64,000 nt of DNA from JAZKFT01 sp039925965 (GCA_039925965.1 JBDSXW010000094.1:101411-165410), one strand, 5' to 3'; numbered from the stretch's first letter, positions 44,005 through 53,236 are shown. A program made the numbers and translations. Notes: generated from the letters alone by a model not told the origin.

Positions 44005-44138
44005 ATATGCAGCCCAATGTCGTTAAGTTAAGCGTCTGGGTTTGGGGTGGCCTCCTAACCTCCAAAGGAGGGATTGGGTGTGTCTTGCTCCGAAATGCCG
44101 ACGATGAATCCTTAACTTAACGACATTGATATGCAGCC
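44005..44138. mobile_element. MITE with perfect 18-bp terminal inverted repeats and 10-bp target duplication
   Basis: The element spans 44015-44128 (114 bp). Its ends CAATGTCGTTAAGTTAAG (44015-44032) and CTTAACTTAACGACATTG (44111-44128) are exact inverted repeats. Directly outside each end lies ATATGCAGCC (44005-44014 and 44129-44138), an exact 10-bp duplication. The inside has no frame but holds a CCTCC-AAA-GGAGG hairpin (44059-44071). No transposase is in the window, so it must move with one encoded elsewhere. Perfect ends and duplication point to recent insertion. Confidence 0.9.
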
Positions 44139-44225
44139 TTTCAATGCAGATAGTAAAAGCAGGAATCGAATTCTTTGTTCGTCCCATTGAATTTGTCACT
44201 ATAATCATGATGCGGCGCATAAGTA

Positions 44226-44260
44226 TCGATGGTCAATGACAACTAATCAGGTACCATCGA
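44226..44260. repeat. Hairpin of GGTCA words upstream of the acyl-CoA ligase
   Basis: TCGATGGT (44226-44233) and ACCATCGA (44253-44260) are exact complements around CAATGACAACTAATCAGGT. It belongs to the TGACC word class of the window. Confidence 0.5.
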
Positions 44261-44322
44261 CCGCTTGTGAATCAGGAAGCTCCTGTAGCGAATTACCCGC
44301 CTGCATGGGGTAGTGTTTACTA

Positions 44323-44330
44323 TATTTTTG
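44323..44330 (+). promoter_or_regulatory. Putative -7 box of the acyl-CoA ligase gene
   Basis: TATTTTTG matches TAnnTTTG and lies 16 bases before the ATG. No clear -33 element. Confidence 0.4.
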
Positions 44331-44346
44331 GAAAAAAACGATTGCC

Positions 44347-46137
44347 ATGACCACGAAAGAAAAACGACTATTTGATTGTATCGAATACCAGTTGGAAAAA
44401 TTTCCCAAAGAGGATATGCTGGTGGCCAAAGAAAATGGAATTTGGCAGAAATACAGCACGGCAGAAAGTAAAGCGATCATTAATAATTTGAGTGCAGGCT
44501 TGCTGGCGCTGGGTCTTAGCGGAAACGATATGACCGCGGAAAACCAGGATAAGGTAGCACTCATCAGCAACAACCGGCCTGAATGGCTTTTTACCGATAT
44601 GGCATGCCAGCAAATTGGTGTTCCTATTTGCCCCATTTACCCCACCACTAATCCGTTGGAGCTGGAGTTTATTCTCAATAATGCAGCCGTAAAATATGTA
44701 TTTGTAAGCAGCAACGACCTCTACGAAAAAGTTCAAAGCGTAAGGCCCAAAGTGCCCTCGTTGATCAATGTATTTACCTTTGATCAGGTACCAGGCGCCG
44801 ATCATTGGAGTACAATCTCTGACAGGGCGACAGCGTCTCTGAAACAGCAAGTGGAAACCACGAAGGCATCCATCAGCGAAGATCATATAGCCACCATTAT
44901 TTATACCAGCGGCACAACCGGAACGCCCAAAGGAGTCATGCTGAGCCATGGTAATATTGTAAGTAATGTGCGCCATTCAAAGGAAAGCTTTCCATTTGAA
45001 GATGCACCGCAATCCAAAGTGCTCAGCTTCCTGCCGCTGAACCATATATTCGAAAAAACATGTAGCTATATTTATCTTTTCAGCGGCATCGGCATCTGGT
45101 ATGCTGAAGGCCTGGAAACCATTGGCGAAAATTTAAAAGAAGTTTGCCCAGATGGGTTTACCACAGTGCCCAGATTACTTGAAAAATTATTTGAAAAAAT
45201 AATGAACACGGGCTCTAAGCTTACTGGCATCAAAAAGAAATTGTTTTACTGGGCAGTAGATCTGGGCTTTAAATACGATAACCTGAAGAGTGGTGGCATG
45301 TGGTATACCATGCAGCTTGCTATTGCGAACAAATTAGTTTTTAGCAAGTGGAGAGAAGGGCTGGGCGGTAATGTAAAATATATCATCACAGGCGGAGCGG
45401 CCTGCCAGGAGCGACTCTTACGCATTTTTAATGCGGCTGGCATACCAGTATATGAAGGGTACGGACCCACCGAAAACAGCCCGGTAATTACAGTAAACAG
45501 AAAAGAAAAAGGCGGAACAAAATTTGGTACTGTAGGGCCGCCAATAGTCGGCCAGGAAGTGAAGCTCGCCGAAGATGGCGAGATCATGGTGAAAGGTCCG
45601 AGTGTGATGAAAGGGTATTACAAACGCCCCGATTTTACTGCGGAAACCATGCGGGATGGCTGGCTGCTTACCGGCGATATTGGAATCTGGGTAGATAATA
45701 AATACCTGAAAATAACCGACCGCAAAAAAGAATTATTTAAAACCAGTGGCGGTAAATACGTAGCTCCCCAACCGATTGAAAATAAACTCAAAGAATCGCC
45801 TTTTGTAGAACAGGTGATCGTGGTGGGTGCAGAGCAAAAATTTGTCGGCGCATTGATTGTTCCCACTTTTTCGACCCTCCGGGAGTGGATGCGGGAAAAG
45901 CAAATTCCTTTTACTACCAACGAAGCGGCGATACACGATCCTAAAGTGCTGGGTTTATTCAGAGACCTGGTAGAGAGTTTCAACACCTATTTCAACCATG
46001 TAGAGCAAATCAAGAAATTCGAACTCTTACCTAATGAATGGAGTATTGATACCGGTGAGATGACACCCAAGATGAGCCTGAAACGAAAAGTGATCATGGA
46101 AAAATACAAGGGGGCGGTGGAAAGGATTTATGATTAA
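44347..46137 (+). CDS. Long-chain fatty acid-CoA ligase (AMP-forming)
   Basis: A 596-residue adenylating enzyme with the P-loop TIIYTSGTTGTPKGVMLSH, the linker GWLLTGDIGIWVDNKYLKITDRKKELFKTSGGKYVAPQPIENKL and a domain between them with FLPLNHIFEKTCSYIYLFSG, typical of long-chain acyl-CoA synthetases. It activates fatty acids for beta-oxidation or lipid making. It could supply the starter for a type III PKS, but it lies 30 kb away. Confidence 0.94.
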   Translation: MTTKEKRLFDCIEYQLEKFPKEDMLVAKENGIWQKYSTAESKAIINNLSAGLLALGLSGNDMTAENQDKVALISNNRPEWLFTDMACQQIGVPICPIYPTTNPLELEFILNNAAVKYVFVSSNDLYEKVQSVRPKVPSLINVFTFDQVPGADHWSTISDRATASLKQQVETTKASISEDHIATIIYTSGTTGTPKGVMLSHGNIVSNVRHSKESFPFEDAPQSKVLSFLPLNHIFEKTCSYIYLFSGIGIWYAEGLETIGENLKEVCPDGFTTVPRLLEKLFEKIMNTGSKLTGIKKKLFYWAVDLGFKYDNLKSGGMWYTMQLAIANKLVFSKWREGLGGNVKYIITGGAACQERLLRIFNAAGIPVYEGYGPTENSPVITVNRKEKGGTKFGTVGPPIVGQEVKLAEDGEIMVKGPSVMKGYYKRPDFTAETMRDGWLLTGDIGIWVDNKYLKITDRKKELFKTSGGKYVAPQPIENKLKESPFVEQVIVVGAEQKFVGALIVPTFSTLREWMREKQIPFTTNEAAIHDPKVLGLFRDLVESFNTYFNHVEQIKKFELLPNEWSIDTGEMTPKMSLKRKVIMEKYKGAVERIYD

Positions 46138-46174
46138 ATCAGGTCGGTTGGCATGGTGGCCAATAGTCAATAAG

Positions 46175-46831
46175 TCAGTAGCCCATTTTTTCAAATCCGA
46201 TATCTGCCGATGGATGAACATTGGGTTCATAGCCTTGCGTAAATGTCCTCACAATGCTAGCTGGGGTGATGACAAATACTTCCGTTTCAATCTTAGGTTC
46301 AACCGGACTTTCATAGCCTTCAATACACCATTTGAATAATTTGTTTTGATACCACAGGCAAGCAATTTTGGTATCATTGTTTAAGGCCACCATGGTACCG
46401 GCTGGCAGTGTTGAGAGCGCTGCTGATTCAAAACGCTTTTCCTTTTGCTTCGCCATTCTTTCTTTGTGCAGTAACAGATCAATGGTTTTCATCTGTTTAT
46501 CGGGCCAGCTAAAAAAGGGTTTATTAGCTTCCAGCCAATGGCTCTTAAATTGCTTAAAATCTTTATTTCTGCAAAAGGCACAGGGACGATGGCCTGCCGC
46601 AAAAGCCGTGGCTTCATCCAGGAAAAATAACTCCGTCCATTTACGACCGGTCATCACCAGCCGTTGAAAATTTTTGTATTTCAATGTACAGGTGATCCAG
46701 GCTTTTAGGGTAAATGGCCGGACTATTTGCTGCTGTTCATTATGGATAATACCACGGTTCCCAGTGTAGAGCCCGCGTTGCGGTATGGAGACTATTTCAC
46801 CAAACGGAGTTACACGGTTTTGCAATGGCAT
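46175..46831 (-). CDS. Conserved hypothetical protein with HRPCAFC motif
   Basis: A 218-residue protein of a family I know only as uncharacterised. Conserved parts are the start (MPLQNRVTPFGEIVSIPQRGLYTGNRG), the TGRKWTELFFLDEATAFAAGHRPCAFCR stretch with a CxxC pair near residue 85, and the RPFTLKAWITC segment. The CxxC plus nearby His suggests a zinc site. No signal peptide or membrane helix. Confidence 0.75.
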   Translation of the reverse strand: MPLQNRVTPFGEIVSIPQRGLYTGNRGIIHNEQQQIVRPFTLKAWITCTLKYKNFQRLVMTGRKWTELFFLDEATAFAAGHRPCAFCRNKDFKQFKSHWLEANKPFFSWPDKQMKTIDLLLHKERMAKQKEKRFESAALSTLPAGTMVALNNDTKIACLWYQNKLFKWCIEGYESPVEPKIETEVFVITPASIVRTFTQGYEPNVHPSADIGFEKMGY

Positions 46832-46844
46832 GGCTGTCTTTTCT

Positions 46845-47888
46845 TTAGTTAACCTGAATTACTACATCATTTGAAATAGGGTGGCCAGTGCAGGTAAGTA
46901 CCAGCCCTTTGGCCTCGTCGTCGTTAGTCAGCACTTCGTTATAGTGCATCCACACATTTCCCTGCAGCACCCTGCCTTTGCAGGTGCTGCAACGTCCGCC
47001 CCGGCAACTATAGGGGAGGTCTATCCCCGCATCCAGTGCAGCGGTCAGAATGCTTTTGTTGAAGGGCACAAAGAGCGCATGGGTGATGCCCTGGTATTGT
47101 AATAAAATGCTGCGGTCTGTGTGATCATAATACTGTTTGGATGCTTCGGCTTCTGTGCCAATCGTAAAGATCTCCTTGCGGATATGTTCTTTGGCGAAGC
47201 CATTAGTAAGGGCCACGATCTGCACCATCTGCATAAAATAGTAAGGGCCACAGGTATAAATCAGGGCATCGCCTTTTTGATGATGTAAATGTTGCTGCAA
47301 CAGTGCTTGCAACGAAACTACACTTAACCGGGCTTTTAGAATATCCTGGTAATTGCTGAATAGGAATTCGATATGCAGCTGCTGTGGATAGCGTTGCTGC
47401 AATGCAGTCAAAGCCCCATAAAATATTGCCTCCTGCTGGCTATGGTTGCTATAGATTAATACTACCCTGCTTTGAGGTTCGGCTATCAACAATGTTTTCA
47501 AAATACTATACAGCGGTACGATGCCACTACCGGCACCTATCAGGAAAATGTCCCTGGATATAAAAGTCTGCGGCTGAATAGTAAACATGCCCGATGGCGG
47601 CAAGGCATGCAACAGGTAGCCGTTGGATATTTCATGTAGCATCCAACGGCTAACGGCACCGTTGGGCTGGAGTTTTACGGTAATACTTAGTTCATCATCG
47701 GCATTGGGAGACGAGGAAAGAGAATAGGATCGGCGCAATTCTCTGCCATACTGGTGGAAAATAAAACTTAGAAACTGGCCTGCCTGATAGGGTACGTTTT
47801 TTCCATTAACAGGTTTAAGAAAGAAGGTTTTTGAATGAGCCGTTTCTTCCCGTATACCCGTCACTTTTAATGAGAATTGTTCCGCCAT
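46845..47888 (-). CDS. Ferredoxin-NADP reductase with C-terminal 2Fe-2S domain (PaaE-like)
   Basis: A 347-residue protein. The FAD domain has RRSYSLSSSPN; the NAD(P) domain has IGAGSGIVPLYSILKTLL; the C-terminal plant-type ferredoxin domain has SCRGGRCSTCKG with a distant CTGHP cysteine. This order is that of PaaE/Hmp-like electron-transfer reductases that feed oxygenases. A PaaI-type thioesterase is next door, but the other paa genes are absent. ATG 47888 is chosen; an upstream start at 47960 would add 24 poorly supported residues. Confidence 0.9.
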   Translation of the reverse strand: MAEQFSLKVTGIREETAHSKTFFLKPVNGKNVPYQAGQFLSFIFHQYGRELRRSYSLSSSPNADDELSITVKLQPNGAVSRWMLHEISNGYLLHALPPSGMFTIQPQTFISRDIFLIGAGSGIVPLYSILKTLLIAEPQSRVVLIYSNHSQQEAIFYGALTALQQRYPQQLHIEFLFSNYQDILKARLSVVSLQALLQQHLHHQKGDALIYTCGPYYFMQMVQIVALTNGFAKEHIRKEIFTIGTEAEASKQYYDHTDRSILLQYQGITHALFVPFNKSILTAALDAGIDLPYSCRGGRCSTCKGRVLQGNVWMHYNEVLTNDDEAKGLVLTCTGHPISNDVVIQVN

Positions 47889-48032
47889 AGTACATTGACT
47901 TACAATGAATATGCAACCAAACAGGCAATCCGGTCTTGAATCAAGTATAACTTTTTTCACTACTGTTATCGGCCATTTAGCTACCAGCCTCCGTATGCCT
48001 GAAAATTACACGTAGGCAACTGTGCTTAAATG

Positions 48033-48488
48033 TTACATGCTGATGCCCTTGGCCAAAGCACCATAAGCAACAGCACATATTTCATCTTTATCATTCAGCA
48101 CATTTACCATTCCAAATACCCGGTTCCCGACAACCTGCTGCAGCCCGGCAACGGCTTTCAGCGATTTACCATGCAGGGGTTTAAGGTAGTGAATGGTAAG
48201 CTGGGCGGTGGCGGTCATGCCGTCTTTATAATAAGATAAGCCGAGCAGGCCCAATGCCACATCGGCCAGCATGCTGATGGTGCCACCGTTGGCCGCCGAA
48301 GTGCCGATACCGCCCTGGTGTATATCCAGCAGTTCGGGGATAAATGCTACGGGCTGCATGGGTTCTGTAAGATTGATCTGTATATTCTGGTGCTTCAACT
48401 GCACGCTTTTGTTAAACATATTTTCTATTTCCTTCCACTTGCCCTGTACCGCAAGGTCCCGGAATTTATGTAGGTTGGCTAAGTCCAT
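48033..48488 (-). CDS. PaaI family hotdog thioesterase
   Basis: A 151-residue hotdog protein with GGIGTSAANGGTISMLADVALGLLGLS as the catalytic helix region and MTATAQLTIHYLKPLHGKSLKA. It hydrolyses acyl-CoA or aryl-CoA thioesters. It lies just upstream of the ferredoxin reductase gene on the same strand, 144 bases apart. Confidence 0.88.
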   Translation of the reverse strand: MDLANLHKFRDLAVQGKWKEIENMFNKSVQLKHQNIQINLTEPMQPVAFIPELLDIHQGGIGTSAANGGTISMLADVALGLLGLSYYKDGMTATAQLTIHYLKPLHGKSLKAVAGLQQVVGNRVFGMVNVLNDKDEICAVAYGALAKGISM

Positions 48489-48833
48489 ATCGCATATTTA
48501 ATTTGAATAAAGATAACGGCTTGAAAATGATAATTGCAAATAGTTGGAGATGCGAAATTCATACCACTGAGTTGGGAAACCTGAAAACGGTTCAATTGCA
48601 GGGTATTTCCTGTCCCATCGGGATGCGGGCTAAAAATTCAGGCCATTACTCAGTTTTCAGCTCTTCTCGTTTCAAATCGTCTCATAGTTTCGTTAAACGA
48701 TGTTTGAAAGGATCTTGGTTTGCTCGGAATTAAAGCCAGGTCAAGAAAAGTTCGTGGTTGTTTTCAGGCAGTTACCAGCACAAAAGCAGATTGGTAAATA
48801 TCGAAAGCTAAAGGTTGAGTAGTAACAATATGC
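48489..48833. other. Intergenic space, no gene seen
   Basis: No frame with coding character, although a 76-codon ATG-less frame exists at 48503-48733. Nothing else was found between the thioesterase gene and the tRNA terminator. Confidence 0.5.
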
Positions 48834-48863
48834 AAAAAGTCGAACCTATTAAGTCCGACTTTC
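48834..48863 (-). terminator. Terminator after tRNA-Arg (minus strand)
   Basis: On the minus strand AAGTCG pairs with CGACTT and is followed by five T. It lies eight bases past the tRNA 3' end. Confidence 0.65.
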
Positions 48864-48870
48864 AATACAC

Positions 48871-48945
48871 TGGTGGTCCCGACAGGAATCGAACCTGTAT
48901 CTAAAGTTTAGGAAACTTCTATTCTATCCGTTGAACTACGGGACC
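48871..48945 (-). tRNA. tRNA-Arg (anticodon CCT), CCA encoded
   Basis: The minus strand folds into a full cloverleaf. The acceptor stem GGTCCCG pairs with CGGGACC, the T arm contains GGTTCGATTCC and the anticodon loop is TTCCTAA with anticodon CCT. The discriminator A and the CCA end are encoded (48871-48873). It reads AGG arginine codons. Confidence 0.96.
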
Positions 48946-49003
48946 CGCTGCTCAAACTCCGAACAGCCATTTGCAGACCAGTCAGTTTAGTTTTTACGGG
49001 TCG

Positions 49004-49032
49004 CAAAAATAGCGGTTAGCGGTTTACAAAAA
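49004..49032 (-). promoter_or_regulatory. Putative tRNA-Arg promoter
   Basis: On the minus strand TATTTTTG (49011-49004) matches TAnnTTTG. A TTTTTTG lies 14-15 bases upstream (49032-49026), a slightly short spacing for a -33 element. The tRNA begins 58 bases after the -7 box. Confidence 0.4.
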
Positions 49033-49063
49033 ACATCCGGCACCATCTATTATTACATCCTGA

Positions 49064-50056
49064 CTAGGCATACACACCGCCCAATTCGATTTTATTCTGC
49101 AAAATATTGTCTATTTCATCCATCACCACCTGGGTTAGCTTTGGCAAAACATCCAGCGCTTTCAGGTTTTCAATAAGTTGTTCCGCCTTGGTGGCACCCA
49201 GAATCACGGTGCTGGTGTTGGGATTTTTAGCGCACCACGCAATCGCAAGCCCTGCCAGGGACGTCTCCAGTTTTTCAGCTACCGACTGGAGTAATTTTAC
49301 CTTTTCGATTTTTTCATCGTTCATCTGTTTGGACTTCAGCCAGCCAAAGCCTTCGATGGCCAGGCGGCTGTCTTCCGGAATACCATTGTTGTACTTTCCG
49401 GTAAGCACCCCTGCCGCCAGCGGGCTCCAAATGGTGGTGCCCAGGCCAATATTTTTAAAGATGGGAACGTACTCCTTTTCCAATTTTTCACGGCGAAACA
49501 TGTTATACTCTGGCTGCTCCATGGTAGGGCCAATCAGGTGATATCTTTCGGCGAACATATGGGCCTCCATAATTTCCTGGGCACTCCATTCGCTGGTGCC
49601 CCAGTATAGAATCTTACCTTGCTGGATCAGGTTGTTCATCGTCCATACTACTTCCGATATGGGCACATTTACATCGGGCCGGTGGCAAAAATAGAGGTCC
49701 AGGTAATCCACCCTCATCCGCTCCAGCGCTTCGTGGCATGCTTCAGTAATATGTTTGCGGCTAAGACCAGTCTGGTTGGGTTTACTGTCTTTTCGCCACC
49801 CGAAGTATACTTTACTGCTCAGGATATACGAGGTGCGGTCCCAGCCTTTGTCTTTTAAAACACGACCCATCATTCTTTCGCTTTCGCCCAATGCATACCC
49901 TTCAGCATTGTCGAAAAAGTTAACGCCGTTGTCGTAGGCGATGCCCATCAGTTCATCGGCAATATTGTCCTGTATTTGTTTATGAAAGGTTACCCAGCTG
50001 CCATAGCTGAGGAGGCTTACCTGTAAGCCTGATTTTCCGAGTCGACGGTATTCCAT
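49064..50056 (-). CDS. Aldo/keto reductase (K+ channel beta-subunit-like)
   Basis: A 330-residue TIM-barrel NADPH reductase. The start MEYRRLGKSGLQVSLLSYGSW, the catalytic Asp and Tyr in NFFDNAEGYALGESE, the Lys in LSSKVYFG and the His in LYFCHRPD form the AKR tetrad. It resembles the channel-beta and YghZ group that reduces aldehydes such as methylglyoxal. It stands alone. Confidence 0.93.
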   Translation of the reverse strand: MEYRRLGKSGLQVSLLSYGSWVTFHKQIQDNIADELMGIAYDNGVNFFDNAEGYALGESERMMGRVLKDKGWDRTSYILSSKVYFGWRKDSKPNQTGLSRKHITEACHEALERMRVDYLDLYFCHRPDVNVPISEVVWTMNNLIQQGKILYWGTSEWSAQEIMEAHMFAERYHLIGPTMEQPEYNMFRREKLEKEYVPIFKNIGLGTTIWSPLAAGVLTGKYNNGIPEDSRLAIEGFGWLKSKQMNDEKIEKVKLLQSVAEKLETSLAGLAIAWCAKNPNTSTVILGATKAEQLIENLKALDVLPKLTQVVMDEIDNILQNKIELGGVYA

Positions 50057-50092
50057 GGTGGTAGTTTGTTTAGTTTTGAGAGATTACAAGAT

Positions 50093-50305
50093 CAATAGTT
50101 TACAATTCATTGGTTAACAAGTTTACGCGTTCATGGGTTCACGGGTTCGGAATTCTTTATATTACAAGGTTACAAGTAGCGGCCTTCTATTTCTTACTTG
50201 CAATTTAATTCTGGAAACCACTCAATCCGGGAGCCTGGTCATTTCGAGATTCGGGCTATGAATTTCTGAACCCGTGAACCCGTAAACTAGTCAACCAGAA
50301 ATTGA
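50093..50305. repeat. Inverted word repeat (GGTTCACGGGTTC) between genes
   Basis: GGGTTCACGGGTTC (50135-50148) and GAACCCGTGAACCC (50268-50281) are exact 14-bp inverted copies. Outward they continue imperfectly as GTTTACGCGTTCAT on the left and CGTAAAC on the right. The space in between has no gene. The word differs from the TGACC class. Confidence 0.75.
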
Positions 50306-50358
50306 TGAAAAAACAGAAAACAAAAACAAACCTGGCAGAGTCGTAACCCCAAACGACA

Positions 50359-50937
50359 CTACGGATGCAAATCCCCCGGCACAATCATCGTACCGGTGGT
50401 TTTGTGCAAAGTCCATTTGCTGAAATTCTGAAGTGCAGTTAAGCCATTTTCGCCATGTAGCACCTGATCATTGGCTTTGATATAGACATCTACGGGTAGG
50501 TCGGTGTAGAAAATACCTTTGGCCTGGTCCCACCAAAGCAATTGGGTACGAAGCGTGTCACCGGTAAGTTTATTGTACACTACAACACTGTCACGTAAAA
50601 GTACTTTCTGGTCATTCTGAAGGTACTTGCTGTACTTGGCCGTGGTAACACTTTCGGTGATCAGGCTGTCTTTAAAAAAATCTACGTGCAGGCCTTTAGG
50701 AAACTCTACATAAGGCGAATCTGTCCGGTAATTGAGCATCAGCGGAGCGGTAAGGTGCGCACGGATATTACCACCGGTGCTCATATAACTACTAATGTTT
50801 TTCCCTTCGTCCACCTGTACTTTTTTCTTGCCCATCGCTTGTATAACTTTATCATCATTTTCGCAGCCAGACAAAAAAAAACAGGCTGTAATCAAGGCTG
50901 TAAAAATTTGGTATGGTGAAAAACGATACATGTACAA
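50359..50937 (-). CDS. lptC: LPS export protein LptC
   Basis: A 192-residue lipoprotein-like protein (lipobox LSGC). The LptC pattern is visible: YMSTGGNIRAHLTAPLMLNYR, YVEFPKGLHVDFFKDSLITESVTTAKYSKYL and LLRDSVVVYNKLTGDTLRTQLLWWDQAKGIFYTD. LptC forms part of the bridge carrying lipopolysaccharide from the inner to the outer membrane. The order coaX, OMP, lptC is typical for Bacteroidota. The start may also be the ATG at 50931. Confidence 0.9.
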   Translation of the reverse strand: MYMYRFSPYQIFTALITACFFLSGCENDDKVIQAMGKKKVQVDEGKNISSYMSTGGNIRAHLTAPLMLNYRTDSPYVEFPKGLHVDFFKDSLITESVTTAKYSKYLQNDQKVLLRDSVVVYNKLTGDTLRTQLLWWDQAKGIFYTDLPVDVYIKANDQVLHGENGLTALQNFSKWTLHKTTGTMIVPGDLHP

Positions 50938-51185
50938 GGATTGTTCTACGGGTCACAGCCCAAAGTAATTAGTTCAAAATTTTACTGTTGTCTTCAATTA
51001 AAACAGGCAAACTATATTCACGCAAGGACAATTGAGCGTTTTTCTAAACTATATGATACCGGAGTACTAGCAGGGTTGTTCAATTCCAGGCTTTCCGTTC
51101 TGAAAAAATCAAAAGCTCCTATGAAGGATCAGGTGTACGCGGTTACATTCAAAAACGAATTATCACCATGGACCCATCACAAATC

Positions 51186-52529
51186 TTACTCGTATTTCCT
51201 CTTCTGGAACCAGATATCACTCAGGCTAAGACCGATATGGAATTTGAAAATGTTTTCGGTGACAGCGGTAGTACTGTTGCCTCTTTTACCCACCTCAATG
51301 CCAAGGTTAATCGTAGTATACTGCCTGGTATAAAAGCTTTGGCGTTTCACAGGTATTCCCAATCCAAACGTTACCGCGTATACCGGCAACTGGATATTCT
51401 GGGCATTTACATAGTCTTTGCCGAAATAAAGACCTGCCCGGTAAGTGAGGCGGCCTGCGGCATTGGTACTGAGAATATTTGGCGTAATCTCGCCTCCGAT
51501 TCTTACCATATAACTATTGGCCAACTGGTCTTTCTGGCCATAAAAGGAATAGTCGCTCCATTTGCTGGCATCATATTGCACACCAATCATCCATTTCTCA
51601 GTTTTGGTGAGCGTATCTGTTTTACCAATCACAAGTCCTGCACTATAGCTCTGTGGTAATTTAATGTCACCGGCAATCCCGGTGGCCTCGTATACGCTAT
51701 CACGACGGGTAGCTGCACCGCTGGTCTGATCGTAATTAAAAGTTTCCCGGATCACATCTTTATTACCCTTTAACGTACTCTTAAGCGCATAGGTGGCGCC
51801 TAGGCGGAAAAAGGTAGTTTTTCCGATTTTACCGTCGTATTGCAAACCTGTTTCGGCGAAAAAGCTGCCAAACGACACGTTGTTTGCCGAATTGGATTTA
51901 TAATATGATACGGTATCATTTACAAATATGCGGCGCGTGCTGAGTTCTTCCTGGCCGAATTGATAGCCGATATTGGTTCCGATACTAAGGCCGCCGAATT
52001 TGGCACCGGTGCCGATAAAGCCTTTATAGGTGCCGCCACTGCCTTCATAGATAGACATTACACTATCGTTCAGCGTCTGCTGCGTGATCAGCCGGTCGCG
52101 GGATTCTATTTTGTAATTGATTTTTGTCATGGGTCTAAGGCCAAAAGCCATACCCCAAGTGCCCTTTTTATTAAGTGGCAGACCAACGGTGAGATAGTTA
52201 AAAGTAAGATTGGCGCTGCTATATTTATCCGTTTTTGCCTGATTGTGCAGGGTGCGGTTTTCAATTTCCAGGCTTACATCAAAAGTGGTAAGACCAATGC
52301 GGCTATAAGAAGCAGGATTTAAGAAATTGACCGACTGGTAGTCGCCGTAGGGAGTTGAAATTCCGCCCATGCCTTTGGTAACCACGTTACCGCTGGGGGT
52401 AATATCACCAAGGCCATACCGGCTATAGGGGCTATTGATCTGGGCAAAAGAAAACAGAGAAAAAATACACAGCACAAGTACCAGCGCACTACGTAGTTTG
52501 GTTGAGGTTGTTGAGATTACAGATAGCAT
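51186..52529 (-). CDS. Outer-membrane protein, FadL/OmpP1-like barrel
   Basis: A 447-residue protein with a signal peptide ending FSFAQ. The mature start INSPYSRYGLGDITPSGNVVTKGMGGIS and the many beta-hairpin-like strands are typical of the unnamed outer-membrane protein found between coaX and lptC in Bacteroidota. The start at ATG 52529 overlaps the end of coaX by 41 bases, which is a natural coupling. Substrate unknown. Confidence 0.82.
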   Translation of the reverse strand: MLSVISTTSTKLRSALVLVLCIFSLFSFAQINSPYSRYGLGDITPSGNVVTKGMGGISTPYGDYQSVNFLNPASYSRIGLTTFDVSLEIENRTLHNQAKTDKYSSANLTFNYLTVGLPLNKKGTWGMAFGLRPMTKINYKIESRDRLITQQTLNDSVMSIYEGSGGTYKGFIGTGAKFGGLSIGTNIGYQFGQEELSTRRIFVNDTVSYYKSNSANNVSFGSFFAETGLQYDGKIGKTTFFRLGATYALKSTLKGNKDVIRETFNYDQTSGAATRRDSVYEATGIAGDIKLPQSYSAGLVIGKTDTLTKTEKWMIGVQYDASKWSDYSFYGQKDQLANSYMVRIGGEITPNILSTNAAGRLTYRAGLYFGKDYVNAQNIQLPVYAVTFGLGIPVKRQSFYTRQYTTINLGIEVGKRGNSTTAVTENIFKFHIGLSLSDIWFQKRKYE

Positions 52530-53229
52530 AAAGTCCTTTAAACAATAATTCGGGGTCGGCAAATATCTTGTTTTTGAGGTGCGAACCCAAATGAACCGCA
52601 TCACCACCGGTTAAAAGCACGTTAAATGACCTATACTTTTCCCGATATGCGTCTACGAATCCATCAATTTCCATAGCCATACCCAAAACTACGCCGCTCT
52701 GTATATTGGTTTTTGTATCGTAACCTACCAGGGGTACATTCCAGTGTGGCTCTACGATTGGGAGCATTGCAGTGTAAGAATTCAGGGCCTTCATCCGCAT
52801 ATACAGGCCCGGGCTAATGCCCCCGCCCAGGAATTCATTTTTTACATTTAAAAAATTATAGGTAATACAGGTGCCCAGGCCAATGACCAGGTTGTTTTGG
52901 GCAGGAAATTGCCCAACGGCAGCCGCACAAAGCGCCAGCCGGTCGGCGCCAATAGTTTCTGGTTTACCTACGGCAGTCGTAAAATTGAGTCTGCTGGTCG
53001 CTGCCTCAAGCAGGTGAAAACGGGTTTTCTCAGTCAGCAAACTTTCAAGGGTTTCCGGGTGATGGATTACTGATGATAAAATTGACTGGTCCGGGTGATG
53101 TTTTGCCACAATCTCCTCAACGGAGACAGCCAGGTCTTCGTCGAGGTAAACCACCTCAACCAGCTGATCCCCATGAAAAATAGCAGCTTTTTGGCGGCTA
53201 TTGCCAAAATCAAGACAAAGAGAAACCAT
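52489..53229 (-). CDS. coaX: Type III pantothenate kinase
   Basis: A 246-residue ASKHA-fold kinase starting MVSLCLDFGNSRQKAAIF, with GADRLALCAAAVGQFP and GLGTCITYNFL as phosphate and catalytic regions and GGISPGLYMRMKALN. It phosphorylates pantothenate in CoA synthesis and is not inhibited by CoA. ATG 53229 is the family start; upstream sequence is a word-repeat region, not protein. Confidence 0.94.
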   Translation of the reverse strand: MVSLCLDFGNSRQKAAIFHGDQLVEVVYLDEDLAVSVEEIVAKHHPDQSILSSVIHHPETLESLLTEKTRFHLLEAATSRLNFTTAVGKPETIGADRLALCAAAVGQFPAQNNLVIGLGTCITYNFLNVKNEFLGGGISPGLYMRMKALNSYTAMLPIVEPHWNVPLVGYDTKTNIQSGVVLGMAMEIDGFVDAYREKYRSFNVLLTGGDAVHLGSHLKNKIFADPELLFKGLYAICNLNNLNQTT

Positions 53230-53236
53230 AGAGAAG

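Noticed and set aside
44368..44976. A 202-codon frame opposite the acyl-CoA ligase
   Set aside because: Shadow of the ligase gene; no domain and no start signal.
51960..52322. A 120-codon forward frame inside the outer-membrane protein gene
   Set aside because: Antisense to a signal-peptide-bearing barrel gene in a conserved gene order.
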